Origin: Porphyra umbilicalis
Taxonomy: Eukaryota; Rhodophyta; Bangiophyceae; Bangiales; Bangiaceae
Assembly (NCBI GenBank): GCA_002049455.2
Contig: KV918764.1
Span: forward strand, 62,001-126,000
Length of the DNA stretch: 64,000 nucleotides
Reading direction: 5' to 3'
Positions 32,384 through 43,588 of this stretch are shown piece after piece (the stretch's first letter is position 1; each line of letters starts with the position of its first letter). Both the position numbers and the translations under genes were made by a program. Below the pieces are notes generated by a model. It had not been told where the DNA came from. It made no database searches and saw only the letters and a list, made by a program, of their open reading frames with translations.

Positions 32384-33134
32384 CAAAATGGCGGTTGCAG
32401 AGTGGTTAAGATCATTCCACAGCGTACGTGGACCAATGGAAATGTTGGACTATAAGTTTAAACTCCTCAGGACCATTCACACCGGTATTGTGGCTGTAGC
32501 TGAGTGGTACAATTTTCGAATCCCAACAGGTTATGGGCCCAGAAAATTCCAGCTAAAGCTGGTTGGCTCTGCAGGAGGTCGCAGGTTCAAATCTCACCTG
32601 AGGGCGACTTGAAATCGCAGGAGCCTCGGGATTGGCTTCGTGAGTGAGACCTGGCGGCTTGAGGTCCTGTGAAGTTAGGAGGAGTGTTGGACTATAAGTT
32701 TGAACTCCTCAGGACCATTCACACCGGTATTGTGGCTGTAGCTGAGTGGTACAATTTTCGAATCCCAACATGGAAAGACTAGGAATCATATGAGTTCTTT
32801 ACACAGTCTCCCTATGCAGCTCTGCGCACTGGAAACGGACATCAGGATCTCAAGCAATCTGAAGAATTTCGTTGAGCTCATGAGAAATCAAAAGTCTGGC
32901 CCAGAACCCTCTCCATGCCCTCTTCAGGCCCAAGCAAGCGGCCCAAATATCTCAAGAAATCTCATTGTGGGTTGTAATGGCTCTTCTGCGAGACACGTTG
33001 ATTGGCTTGCAAGATTACTGGCGGAAACTCTCAACCAATAGTTCGATCGTGGCATATCGAACAGCCAATCCGACTTCATTTCTACGCTGTATCGTAGGCT
33101 CTGCCTCCCTTGTCTTTGCAACCGCCATTTTTTG
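32384..33134. mobile_element. Inverted-terminal element with tRNA-like boxes
   Basis: The left end (caaaatggcggttgcag) is inverted at the right end (33114-33134). The left end runs into ggttgcagagtggttaag, an A-box-like sequence. B-box-like sequences (cgcaggttcaaatctc, ttttcgaatccc) follow at about 32580 and 32515. An 86-bp stretch at 32443-32528 is repeated at 32685-32770 with one visible difference. No protein is encoded. It may be a DNA element that captured a tRNA-derived sequence, or a tRNA-derived SINE with chance inverted ends. Confidence 0.4.
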
Positions 33135-33136
33135 GG

Positions 33137-33834
33137 GGTTGGCAATACATGCTTTTGGTCCCCCCCAACAGGCCACATCTTCACAAACCAACGGGAAGGG
33201 ATAACCCAACGAATACCGCACAACGCGTCCCGGCCACCCGCTTAATACCTCTACTCGCGGCGAATACGGGCGAGCCCATCAGCTGCACCACCACTCTTCC
33301 CCTCTCCTCCTCTCTCATGCCGCAGCCACACAAGCGTTGTCTCTAGCGCGAACGCTGCGTGATGATGGAGGAGTGCAGGGCACACACAAACGGCACCGAG
33401 CGGCGAAGACGCCGCGAATGCATCGCGAATGCATGCAGTATCGAAGCAAGCCGCGAATGCATCGGAGTGTGGCAGACTGCCGACCCACATTTGATACATG
33501 CCGAAGCTCCGAAGGGTGGATGCGGCTTCCTTAAAAACCCAGTCGGGCGACCCACACCCTTATCTGATACCCACGTCGCAGTTGGCGAAGGTCTCAAATG
33601 CCGCTGGGAATAGTATTGAAGACTTAGGCCCTATGATAAACAAATAAAATGGTAAAAAATGCGAAGAAAAACATAAAAAAATGGAGTGGATGGGAATTGC
33701 ACCCCAACCGATTCGAACCTACAAACTTTCACTACCGGGCAGCGTCCCGAGGCACGAATCTTTCGATCCCATATGTGACGGGTACGGGCCCCTCGCGGAT
33801 CCCGATTGCAGGGTCGGCCGACTGCACTACAGCG
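33137..33834. other. Intergenic, no gene seen
   Basis: It contains short direct repeats (gcgaatgcat at 33413-33470) and an isolated B-box-like gattcgaacc at 33710. A full tRNA cannot be folded from it. Confidence 0.45.
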
Positions 33835-34747
33835 CAGTGGTGCTTATCGTGTGTTCACGCGCAAATGCGCAATTCTTGTAAAGAGGTCCGTAACAATCTT
33901 GCGGACCGGCCTGCATTTATGTGGCGGTCGGGGGTCCCCAGTTGGAAGGGGCGTGGCCCCTCAGCTGTGGACAGCACACCCCCGGGGGCCGTCCTAAAAT
34001 ATCCCGATCCGAGCCAGCAAGGGAATGACCTGTCCAGATCTCGGGGAGATTGGATTCGGTCGGGGGCGGGGCTTTTCCCAAGTGGTTTTCCCAGCCCCCC
34101 TACTACTTGTTTGAACTTTTCGCTTTGGAGGGATTTATCTGTTTGGCGCATTTGGGGTGGCTACTTGGGCCACCGGCGTTCGGTTTGGGAGGGGTTTATT
34201 GACAGCGGGGACGCCGTCCCCGTCGCCGTTTGATAAAACCAACTGTGCTTTGGACTACGATTCCCCCCTGGGCTTTGCCGTGATCCTCTCCTCCCGTTGG
34301 GGGAAGGCTGGGCTGTGGGTCGATTTCCGGGGCAGTTCCTTCGACGGACCGAGCTGATCAAGAGGTCACTTCGGCCAGACGACGAACCAACGTGGTAGTG
34401 CTTAGAACCGCTACAATTTAGCCGTAAACGGCGATTTCGCCCACAACAATTTGCGCAGCGGAAGAGCGCGCTGTCCGGTTTGTCAACTTTATACCATCCG
34501 AACCGTCTCGAGGCGCTGAGCACGGCCATAGCCTTCCCTCAGCCCGGTCGCCGCTTCCCTGCACGTCGCAAATAGTTGCGACGTCAGCATCTTACGGAGG
34601 AGGCCTAGCTGTAGAACGACCATCTCCCTTTCGCCATAGGCATTGACAATCTCCCAGCAGTCAGCAGCCTGAGCAGCTGGCGACCAATAGCCACACATGC
34701 GGTGATGCGGTCGATATTGATTGACGATTGTATCACGGAGACTCTTA
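33835..34747 (-). mobile_element. Foldback-like element, copy 2 (partial)
   Basis: Inverted relative to the copy at 752-1391 and longer, with about 480 bp (33920-34410) absent from copy 1. One terminus is present at 33835 (cagtggtgcttatcg). The other side is cut where a Harbinger end begins (TTA at 34745-34747). The minus frame 34755-34489 reads coding-like (DTIVNQYRPHHRMCGYW, MVVLQLGLLRKMLTSQLF) with few interruptions, better preserved than in copy 1. The protein family is not recognised. Confidence 0.6.
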
Positions 34748-34913
34748 GAGCACACCCAACAACGTCTTCCCCAAGTTCGAATATGCTAACGTGTCAGAAA
34801 CGTGTCTCTTAAATGTGCCACGTGCCCTAATTTGAGCTCTTGGGGATGGGGAGGGTCCCACAGCAACGTCAGGCACCCCAAAACGCTCAGATAGAACTTA
34901 AATACAGTTAATC
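34748..34913. mobile_element. Harbinger left-end fragment
   Basis: About 166 bp nearly identical to the left end of the large Harbinger element (9281-9452), starting with the same GAGCACACCCAACAACGTC end next to TTA. Similarity stops abruptly at 34913. I do not find a matching right end in the window. Confidence 0.75.
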
Positions 34914-36440
34914 TGAATCCACAAGGGAGGGTGGCGTCACCAAGGCCCTCCATGAGGACCAAGACCCCGTCGTCGTTAAGCACCTTGGCGCACCGGAAGA
35001 CCCCTCGGGGGCTCCCATCATACAGGAGCCACGACTCCTTCCCCAACTCCTCCACGAGGCGGAGGAGCTCTAACCCGGCCTCCAAGAGGGGCCGAACCGA
35101 CGAGTCGGCCGAGCACAATCGCTCGGCCGTTAGCTCAACCAAAGCCGTCCGTAGGGCCAGCGGAAGACGCCACAAGTGGCCGTGGTGGCGGATGCTGCCG
35201 ACGAAGACGTCGGCCACCTCGACGGCCAAAAGGGTCGCCAACATGATATGGTAGGGTCCCCCGAGGACCTCTCCCATCAGCTTGCTGCTACGCAGCGCCA
35301 GCATCTAGGGCATCCGCGCGGCCATGCCGCGCGGTACCTCGACTGACGCCCACCAAAGGGGGGCGATCGGATACAGGGCCTTACGCTGGGACACAGGAAC
35401 TTCTCGGACCTCCCGCTGCTCATGGAGCACCAGGACGCCCAGGGTGGTGCGGATTTTCCACTCCCCTAGGGCACCGGGTACAAAGTACCCGCGGTCCTCC
35501 TCCCCCATCTTGCGGGGAGTTCCAGGGTGATAGTCCCAAGAGAGGGCTTGTCGCCCACCTCCGGGGGGAGGTCTCGCTCCGCCAAATGGCGAAGCACCCG
35601 GCACACCCGCCAGTCCTCCTCGCGGCGGAGAAAGGGGAAGTCCGTTGCCGTCCCCTCGGGGACGGCGTACAACGGGCCGTAGTTGGCCTGGATGGTCGTC
35701 CATAGACTAACAATGCGGCGGCCCTCAAGGACCGCATACCGCTGTTCTACCAGGGACCCCCCGAGGTCCTAGGGAAACCGGCGAAAAGAGTCGTCAACGA
35801 CGGCGGGAGTCGGCCAAGAAGCCGACAGGAGGGAGGCCAAGGCGCCGTCAATCTCCTCCTCCTCCCCGAGGACGGCACCAGAAGCGCCGCCGCGACTGTC
35901 GACCGCCATGGCGGCCGTACCGTGGGCTGCATCGGCCGACGCCATCGGACCCCGCGAGACGGGGCCCCAAGGAAGTCCAATACGCCCCACCCACGGGCGG
36001 GGCACGAGGTCGGCGAAGAGAGGGGAAGAGTCCCGGACACGCGCTCTCGGCGCTGTCCCACCTCGTGACGAAGAGGGTGCCCACGGGACACCCGAGTCGT
36101 CAGGTCCCCCCAACAAAGGGGACCGTCTTGTACGCCCAGGTGGGAGGGGCTCACCGGGCGCCGGGGGAGTCCGGGGGACGGCGCGCAAGGGTACCCCACG
36201 GAGGGCCCCTCGAGGGGCAGGGCGGAACGAGTCGCCGGGGGCTCCCCCTGGCCAGTGTGGGGCCCTTGGACACTGCCCCCGGTCCTGCGAGACGCAGGCC
36301 CTGAGGTGGGGGATATGTGGGGGAAACCCCCTCCCCTCTGATGACACGATCCCCCCGAAATGAGCCGGGGGAGGGGCCGCGAGTACACGCGCAATGCCCC
36401 CAGAGGGAGCGGTGTGCGGCGCCCCTTCGGGGACGCATGC
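34914..36440 (-). pseudogene. Broken coding region of unknown family
   Basis: Several coding-like minus-strand pieces lie end to end in differing frames. They include a stretch with LGEEEEIDGALASLL (about 35860), one with FPFLRREEDWRVCRVLRHLA (about 35620), and one with VADVFVGSIRHHGHLWRLPL (about 35200). Their composition (Leu, Arg, acidic clusters) is protein-like and unlike the Gly/Pro frames elsewhere. I recognise no family. It abuts the Harbinger fragment at 34913. It is probably an old mobile or captured gene and is broken in several places. Confidence 0.35.
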
Positions 36441-36887
36441 CAGGTGGGGCTTAGGGCCGCCCCCGAGGCTTACATCCCCCTCCCCCAGAGGCCGAGTGGG
36501 GCAGGGCCTGACGCGGACGAGGGGCCACGCGACCCCTCGATCCGGGCCCCCTAGAGGGGCCTGGAAGCTTGTGGAAGCTCCTTTGACCGGGGCAAAGCCC
36601 GGGGGCGAAATTAGATCTCGGCCACTGTCGATATCCCACGAGGACTTCGATCGGAGACTTGAAAATCTGGGGATAAGCCCCTAGTGATTTATTGGGCAAA
36701 TTCAGTCCAAGCTGGCTTAAATCCAGGGACCATATCTCTCTTCCAGTGGAAGGGGGTCCCTTGATCCGTGGCAGGGGCCACCAGGACCCCGCATCAGGGA
36801 CCGTGGCCCGTCGGGCCCCGGCCCCCCTACGACCGTCTCTTCCTGGGTCGGGATTGTGCACGTCCTGCGTCTTGTTTCTGAGGGTAT
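36441..36887. other. Non-coding stretch with promoter-like end
   Basis: No ORF of note. Near its right end, gtatatgag and, 35 bases on, aataaa (36881-36925) might be a TATA-like box and a polyadenylation signal of a lost element. I cannot show terminal repeats. Confidence 0.3.
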
Positions 36888-37595
36888 ATGAGTGTCTGCT
36901 TTGGGGTCATCGTGCGTACTCGAATAAATCAGCGTTGCGTTTGCGTTAGTTTCGGCGTTCTGGTGCGCTCCGCGCCCTGTGATCGAGGCGTTTGTGTTCT
37001 TTCTCCTTTGTGTCGTTCCGCATCCTGTGCTGGGATTTCTGACGAAGCGGTGCCCCGTCGGCTTTGCGGGCAGAAACCACTACAGTGCGCCGCGGCCGCG
37101 CTTGACAGTGGCGAGCACAGACGGCCAGCGGCGCCAAGGACGCGCAGCGCGACCAGGCCCAGCGACAAGCAGCTACCTATCATCAAGTCCAACACCCAGC
37201 GGGTGACAGCCGCGTCAATCAAGCTGGTGGAGAAAATACAACACTGGGCCGAAGGGCGGGTTACCAGCGCAAAAGAGTCGGTTGGCGCGTACCGCAAAAA
37301 GACCGCTGCGCCCTACAAGCTGGTGCGGGCCCGCAAGCGTTCCGCCGCTACGCCAGCTGACGCTGCTGCGCCGGCGACAGCCTCTGCACCGGTCGCCGAA
37401 GCCGCTGAGCTGGCCGCCTCAGCGGCTCTTGCCGTATCGGCTCCCCCGTTGCCCGGCGCACTGTCAGCGCACGCGTTGGCGGCCGCTGGAGCGGCAGCTG
37501 ACTGGAGGGCTCCCCTTTTGGCCATTGCGCTTCCCGATCACGCGGCGGCGGACGCCGCGGCGGCGGAGGTGGGCGATTCGGCACTCGAAACCTAG
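36888..37595 (+). CDS. Hypothetical basic, alanine-rich protein
   Basis: A 235-residue open frame. The first 70 residues are cysteine-rich and look non-coding. From about 37150 the sequence is protein-like (KLVEKIQHWAEGRV, AYRKKTAAPYKLVRARKR), followed by an Ala/Pro-rich tail and stop TAG at 37593. A shorter start or an upstream exon is likely. No domain is recognised. Its basic-then-alanine-rich build resembles the end of the eroded region at 31600-32311, which may hint at related origins. Confidence 0.3.
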   Translation: MSVCFGVIVRTRINQRCVCVSFGVLVRSAPCDRGVCVLSPLCRSASCAGISDEAVPRRLCGQKPLQCAAAALDSGEHRRPAAPRTRSATRPSDKQLPIIKSNTQRVTAASIKLVEKIQHWAEGRVTSAKESVGAYRKKTAAPYKLVRARKRSAATPADAAAPATASAPVAEAAELAASAALAVSAPPLPGALSAHALAAAGAAADWRAPLLAIALPDHAAADAAAAEVGDSALET

Positions 37596-37649
37596 GAGGT
37601 TGGGCCCTGTTGGACGGGTCGCAGGGGACCGAGTGCTCACGGTTTCGTC

Positions 37650-37671
37650 GGCGACTCGAAAAGAGTCGCGT
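37650..37671. terminator. Hairpin followed by T-rich stretch
   Basis: The stem ggcgactc/gagtcgc(g) with loop gaaaa is followed by tatttt. It lies 55 bases after the stop of the preceding frame. Its function in a eukaryotic genome is unclear; it is reported as structure only. Confidence 0.3.
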
Positions 37672-37810
37672 ATTTTGAAGATGACATAATCCTGCCCGCC
37701 GCAGACCGTGTCTCACAGCCGGACACGTGTCTTGCGCAATCGACAGTTGTTCGAAAGTCGCTTTGGACCAATCAGAGGGCGAGAAAGCCGTAAGACTCCT
37801 CTGAGTTGGC

Positions 37811-37900
37811 TTTAACCAGGTGTGCCCCCCCCACCGCCCCGAGTTGCGCGCGGCGACCGCGCGCAGCGACTTCCGGGGTGCGACGCGCCCATGATGACCC
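37811..37900 (-). repeat. Fragment related to the hAT left arm
   Basis: About 90 bases match 9010-9110 in inverted orientation with several differences (shared ccgccccgagttg, cggcgaccgcgcgcagcga). It is an isolated piece of the hAT family found at 8621-28200. Confidence 0.6.
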
Positions 37901-38403
37901 CCGGGCGATCGAGCTCATCGGCGATTTCTGAAGCCATCCAGCGCCTTCCTCGTCTCCTTTTTTCTCGTCTCCCGCTCGTACGTGCGCTCCCAAGCGGCGC
38001 CGGTCGGGAGGCAGTGCTCGACTTGCCTATGCATCTTTCGTCGGGTGAAAACAGTTTTATCGTTTTGCAGGTCCTGGGTGTTTTCGCGAACGCGTTTTCA
38101 GTCAAAGTTGAAACCAGGTGTGTGCGCGGGCCCCTTGTCCGGTCCTGTGCCGTGGCCCCCCGTTTGACAGCGTGGCGGGGATCACCACGCCAGGAAGACA
38201 AATGTCTGGCGCCCCCTTCGTGCCCCCCCCCCCACCCCCCACCGGTTGGTGCGGCCGCTATCGAGGTGCCGCTCTCTCCTCTGGACTCTATCTGCTGCTC
38301 CCCCCCCCCTATCGTCGGTCCCCGCTGCCGTCGGCGTGCCGCCAGCACGTTGCTCTCCGCGGCGTATCCCCCCTGCGCCCGACGACGCCTCGCGCCGGCG
38401 ACC

Positions 38404-40097
38404 ATGTGGCCCGACGCGCCCGGCGCCCCCTCCCCCGCCCCGTCCGCCGCCACCTCTGCCACGTCTGCCGTCATGCCCGGCGCGGCCGCTGCCGCCAGCG
38501 CCTCTGCGCGCGCCGGCGCCCCCCCCCCCCCCCTTCCTCCCCGCCGACACGCTCATCCGCATCTTTGCCTACGTCGGGTGGCTGGCGGTCCCCCCCCTCC
38601 GCCGCGTCTGCCGCGACTGGCGGGACGCGGTCGACACGGCGCGGCCGACGCTCGCCGTCGTCCGCGTCAGCGACGGGGTGCGCGGCGGGCGGCCGCCCCC
38701 CCCCGGCGGGCGCCTCACCCCCGCCCGCGTCATTGGCGCCGTGCGCCTCTTCCCCGCCCTCCGGTCGCTGACGCTCAGCCCCGGGCGGCGGCGGGTCTTG
38801 CGGCCGGGCGCGCCCGCGGCCGGCAGCGGCGGCCCGTACGCGGGCCCGTCGGTCAACGTCGTTGCCGCGCTGCTCTCGGCGTGGGCGCCCGCCCGCCTCG
38901 GCGCGCGCCTCGAGGTGCTCGACTTGTCGGACGTCGGCACCGAGTCCCTGCATTACGAGGACCACGCGTGGGCGCCGCCGGGGGCGCTGTTGCGCCCGCG
39001 GGATTTTGCGGTGCTCGTCGCGCCGGGCGCGCGGCTGCGCGACCTCCGCGTGGCGCGGTGTGGGTGGTGGACCGACGCGTTCGTGGCGGCGGTCGTCGGG
39101 CCGTCGGCGGGGGGCGGCGCCGCGCGGCCGGGCGCGCCCCGCCTCGACGCGCTCGCCATGGGCGCCACCGCCGTGTCGGGGGCGGCGGTCAAGGTCGCCT
39201 GGTCGGCGGGCGTGGCCGACATTGACGTGAGTTGGTGTCGGAACGTTGCCGGCGAGTTGCACTTGCGGCCGACGTGGGCGCCGCGCGACGCGGCGGGGGC
39301 GGGGGCGGGGGGGGGGGGGGGGGGGGCGACGGGGCAGACCGACCGGCGCCCGCCGTCGCGCTCGCCGGCGCCACGCCGGCGGGCACGCCGGCCGGCGGCG
39401 CGGGCGGCGCGCCCGCCCCACCACCACCCCCCCGCGTCGCGTCGCTCGACTTGTGCGGCACGCACCTGTCGGTGTTGAAGATTGAGGGGGCGCCGCGGCG
39501 GGCGCCGGCGCTGACCGTCAACGCGTCGCAGTGCGCGTCGCTCGAGGTGGCCGACGTGGCGGCGGCGCCGCTCGTGTCGGCGCACTTTTCGGGGTGTGGC
39601 CACTTGGCGGCCGTGCCGATGCTCGCCGTCCTCGACCGCGGCGGCGGCGGCGCGGCCGTCGGCGGCGGCGGCGGGGGCGCCGCCGCCGGCGGTGCGGCTG
39701 GCGCGGCTGCCGCCGCCGCCGCCTGCCCGCCCGCTTTCCCCGCCCTCAAAGTGCTCTCCCTCTTTGGCTGCCGCTCCGTCGGTGTGCGGTGCCTGCGCTT
39801 GACCGGCGCGTCGTCGCCCGCCCTCACCGAGCTCGTCGTCAACGGGGTGCACTTTTTAACGGACCTCCACGTGGACAGCCTCCCGGCGCTCACCGCCGTC
39901 GACGCGGCGGGCTGCCGCGACTTGTCGACCGTCGCCGTCGGCGGCTGCCCGGCGCTGCGGCGGGTCGACTTGCGGGGGAAGCGCGCGCCGCTGCGCCGCG
40001 TGTCGGTGGCGCTGCCGGGGGGGGGGGGGTCCTCGGCGTGCGGAGGGGGTGGGCGGTGTGGGAGACCGCGTCCGAGGTGCTGGTGACCCACGGGTGA
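38404..40097 (+). CDS. F-box/leucine-rich repeat protein
   Basis: The probable start is ATG 38404 in a favourable context (gcgaccATG), followed by an Ala/Pro linker. The F-box is at 38535-38640 (LPADTLIRIFAYV, PLRRVCRDWRDAV). About ten irregular leucine-rich repeats follow to the end (LEVLDLSDVG, LRDLRVARCG, VASLDLCGTHLSVL, LKVLSLFGCRSVG, LTELVVNGVHFL, LTAVDAAGCRDLS, LRRVDLRGK). Stop TGA is at 40095-40097. Proteins of this build recruit substrates to SCF ubiquitin ligases. The frame changes three times, each exactly at a long homopolymer: 15 C at 38519-38533, 20 G at 39307-39326, 13 G at 40017-40029. Base-calling or assembly errors in these runs are the simplest explanation, and the gene is probably intact. 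Confidence 0.75.
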
Positions 40098-40113
40098 GGC
40101 GGCGCGTCGACGT

Positions 40114-40141
40114 GGGGGGGGGGGGGGGGGGGGGGGGGGGG
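40114..40141. repeat. 28-base G run
   Basis: An uninterrupted run of about 28 G starting 17 bases after the F-box gene stop. It is G-quadruplex-prone, and its length is likely inaccurate. Confidence 0.85.
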
Positions 40142-43100
40142 TGGCGAAGGGGGTCACGGAGGGTGCGAGCCGCCCCGCGAGCCGCCGCCGCACGGCCGCC
40201 GCAGCGGCGCGGGGATGGCTGGGGGGACATGTGGCGCGTAGCGACGGCTGCCCGCCGGGGTGCGGGCTGGCGCGTTGGCCGCCGCGGCCGCCGCCGCCGG
40301 CGGCACCGCACGTCCGTCGCCGCGCCATAGTGGCAGGGGCAACGACGCGGTCGAGCCGCTGGCCGCCCAGGCTCTTGGTTCCACTGGGGGTAGCCCCGTG
40401 TACCCGGGTACCCGTGCTCCAAAGGGCGACCGCGAGCACCAAGAAAATGTAAAGGTGAAATACACGCTGGGGGGCTCGCCCGTGTTGCCGTGGTCTGCGG
40501 GCGCGCTCGCCCGCCACTCGCCCACACTGTCGACCGGCGGCACCGAATGTGTCGCCGCCCGCGCAGCCGCCAGTCCAGCGCGGGACGCCGCCCCGGCCAT
40601 CGCCGCCACCTCACGCGCCGTCGGCTGGGCAGACCAATACGGAGTGGGTGGCCACGCGCCAGGACCACCCCCCCCCTCTCCCCCGCCAGCCGTCTGGCGA
40701 GTGGCACCGGCACGAATCCGCTGCCGCCACCACGACCATCAGCGTCGCGGCCGAGAGGGGGCCGATCCCGTAAAGGCCCCACCCTCACCGGATTTCCACC
40801 GGCGGGTCGACGCGGACCAGCACCCACTGGTCCACGTCGGCGCCCGGCCTGCACCCCCCCCCCCCCTCCCCGCTCCTCCTGTCGCCGCCCGGGCCACCGC
40901 CGCCGTCAACGGCCGCCACGAGGGCCCCATCGAGCACCCCCGGTTCGTCTATGCCGACGCGTTCAACGCCCGCGTCCACTCCGCCAGTCTCAAACCTGTT
41001 CCCAGCGGGCCTCCACTACCCCGCTGCGCGTAGCGGCCGATTCGGATCTGTTTGGGAATGAAAGAAGTCGCAAAGCGCAACAATCAGCCCCGGAGCGATG
41101 CACACCATCCCGAGCAGCCGCGCCACTGCCATGGCAGCGCGGCGCATCCCCCCCCCGGCAGACTCCCCACAACCGCCACCCCCCCCGCTCTGCTGCTGCC
41201 GTCGGCTGCATCTGCGCCGCCAGCCATGCGGGGCGGCGGCGACGCTCCGTGCCCCATTGCCTGGGGCCGGCGCCCCTCCCAGCGGCAACCCTCCCCCCCC
41301 TCCCCGACTCCCGCGCGCCGTCGCCGCGGCGCATCGAGAGCGCGGCGGTCGCGCCGCCACCACCGCCTCGTCGCACCCCACCCCCCCCCGGCCCCCCGTC
41401 TCCCGCTGCGTCGTGATGCATCCTCGTTGCTGTCCTCCTGTCATCCCCCGCTTCCCCCGCTCCCGTTGTGTCGGGGTGTGTCATCTTCGCCTTCGCCCCG
41501 CCACCTCCCGCTCCCTGTGCTCCCGTCGCATGATGATGCACCCTCCTTGCGCCTGCCCCCCACCCCCGTCCCCTCCCGCCCACCCGCCACCGGATGGCAG
41601 GCCACCCGCCGCCTCCATCGCGGCGGCGTTTGCCGGGTGCGGCGTGACCACGCCGCTGGCCGACGCGGCGATCACCTGGGTGACCCCCCGCGGTGAGGCT
41701 GCCGACTGGCGGCCATGCTGCTCATGGTCGTGGGCGACGTTTGTGGCGAGCAGCGGCGCCGCTGCCGCCGCCGCGTCAGCGACTGGTCCTACGATACGAT
41801 GGTCCTGGGCGGAGACTGCGTGCGCGGCGGCGCGAGCGAGTCGGGCAACGTGCCGGCGGTGGCGGCGGCAAGGAGGTGCCAGCAGTATTCAGCGCAGCAG
41901 CTGCCACGTTTGTGTCGGCCCGGCACGTCGGTGTCCCCGCTGCCACGCCGGTCGGCCATGGCTCCGCCGCCTCCGACGGCCGGACTGGCGGCCGGCGGGC
42001 GCGCCCGTGGCGGCTCGCCTCCGCCCCTCACACGCTACCGCCGCCGTGGCCACCCCCGGCCCCCCTGAGAGCCTGCCACCCCTTGCGCCGACTGCTACAT
42101 CCCGCCGCCACCCGCCGACAGGGTTGTCGGCCGACGGCGGGCCGCCGCCGCCGCCGCCACTGCCGCCACCAACAGGCGATGCGGGCGCGGCCGGCGTGGC
42201 CGACGACGCTTCCGGCGTCCCGCCGGCGGCCGGCGGCGGCGTGGTCAGGCACCCACTTGCCGCCACGCTCTCCGCGGTGGCACCGTCGGCCTCACCACCC
42301 GCATCCCCCCGCCGGCTCAACAGCCAACCCCCCTCCCCGCCGCCGCCGCCACTGGCAGCCGACGACACGGTGTTGCGCGTGGCCCCTGCCCCCTCCCACT
42401 GCCGGCGGTGGTGGCCGCAGCGGCAGTTGACGGGGGCGCCCGCGCCCGCGGCGGCGGCGGCGGTGGCGGCAGCGGCTGTTGGCGGGGCGCGCGTGTCCGC
42501 TGCGGCGCGGCCACACTGTCGGTCGGCTCACCACGGCCACGGACATCGCGCAGCGTGTCTGCCGTGGCGCGGGGCGTCGGCGGGCAGCACCGGGCGCCGC
42601 GCTGTCGCCGTCGCTGCCACCGCCGCTTCCGCCCCACGGGACGTCGTGGTGCCGCCGCGCGGCGGCGGCTCTCCCCTCGGTGGCGGCACGCCGACCTGTC
42701 GCGCAGGTGACTCGGAGGCCGCAGGCCGCGGCCGCGGCGCAGCCGGCACTCGTCACGTCAAGCTGCCCGTAACGTCGTGAGTGCAAGACGGTTGCGCCGG
42801 GATGAGGGGGGGGAGGGGGGGGGGGGGGGTGCCGCCACCGCCATGGCGGTAGTCGGTGCCCTACGTGGCCGCCGGCGCCCCGACGCGCCGGCTGCACGCG
42901 GGCGGCGCACGGCGGGCGGCCGCGGCGGTTGCCGCATCGGCCGCCGCACTGGCGGCCGTCTGATGCGGCCACCGCCGCCGACCGTGGGGTACGCCACGCG
43001 GCGTGGCGGCTGCGGCGATGGAGCGACCGCCGCTCCGCGGCGCTCCCATGGCTCCGCCGCTGGCGTTAGGTGGCCTGGGGTGTGCGGCAGGGGGGGACGC

Positions 43101-43588
43101 CCGACGGCCGCGGAGCCGGGCAGAGAGCTGCCGCCCCGCGTGGCGGACCCCGCCGGCGCAAGCGACGGTGGCGGTGCGACGTGGGGGGGGGGCTTCCTGA
43201 CGAGTCTGGCAGGGGGGGGGGGGTCCCGGCGAGTCAAGCGGGAAGGTGTGCTGTTGACTGTTTTGCCTCGGTTGTTTTCCGTGGCCTTAACCTAGCTCTG
43301 CGTTTTGGTGCGGCACCCGCCGAGGACGTTCGTCGCACTCTGCGCCCTTTTTTCATGTGAGTGTTGCGCAAGGCTCCGTCCGTGCGCGCGCCGCCGGCGT
43401 TGGGAGAGCTCCGCCCGCCCGACGGCGGCCGCCCCTGCGGCGGGCGTTGTGTGTTGACGATGTCGGTAGGCGCCACGGAAATGCTGCCCGGCTTGCGAGA
43501 CACCCCCCGCCTGTGGCGCACCCGCGGCGCCGCGGCTCACTGCACCCGTGTTTGTCCCGTATGGTGGTTCAGAGGGCCGCAGGTGGTT
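40142..43588. other. GC-rich region without a firm gene
   Basis: Frames are open on both strands over kilobases. A plus frame from ATG 41098 to TGA 42780 (560 residues, Pro/Ala/Arg-rich) contains three 20-residue repeats at 41400-41580 (SRCVVMHP, SRCVGVCH, SRRMMMHP). In another plus frame at 41715-41900 the sequence GGDCVRGGASESGNV reads protein-like. Neither shows a recognised domain. Part of this could encode a real but unassignable protein. Confidence 0.3.

Noticed and set aside
32390-32620. A real tRNA gene (ggttgcagagtggttaag with cgcaggttcaaatc)
   Set aside because: The A- and B-box-like parts are about 180 bases apart and no acceptor stem pairs; called tRNA-derived instead.
33660-33850. 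tRNA on minus (gattcgaacc at 33710)
   Set aside because: The T-stem and acceptor stem do not pair in any alignment I tried.
36500-36950. A long terminal repeat (TATA-like box, aataaa)
   Set aside because: No matching second copy, primer-binding site or terminal TG/CA pair could be seen.
41098-42780. A 560-residue plus-strand gene
   Set aside because: Composition follows local GC content and competing frames look equally good; mentioned only as a possibility.
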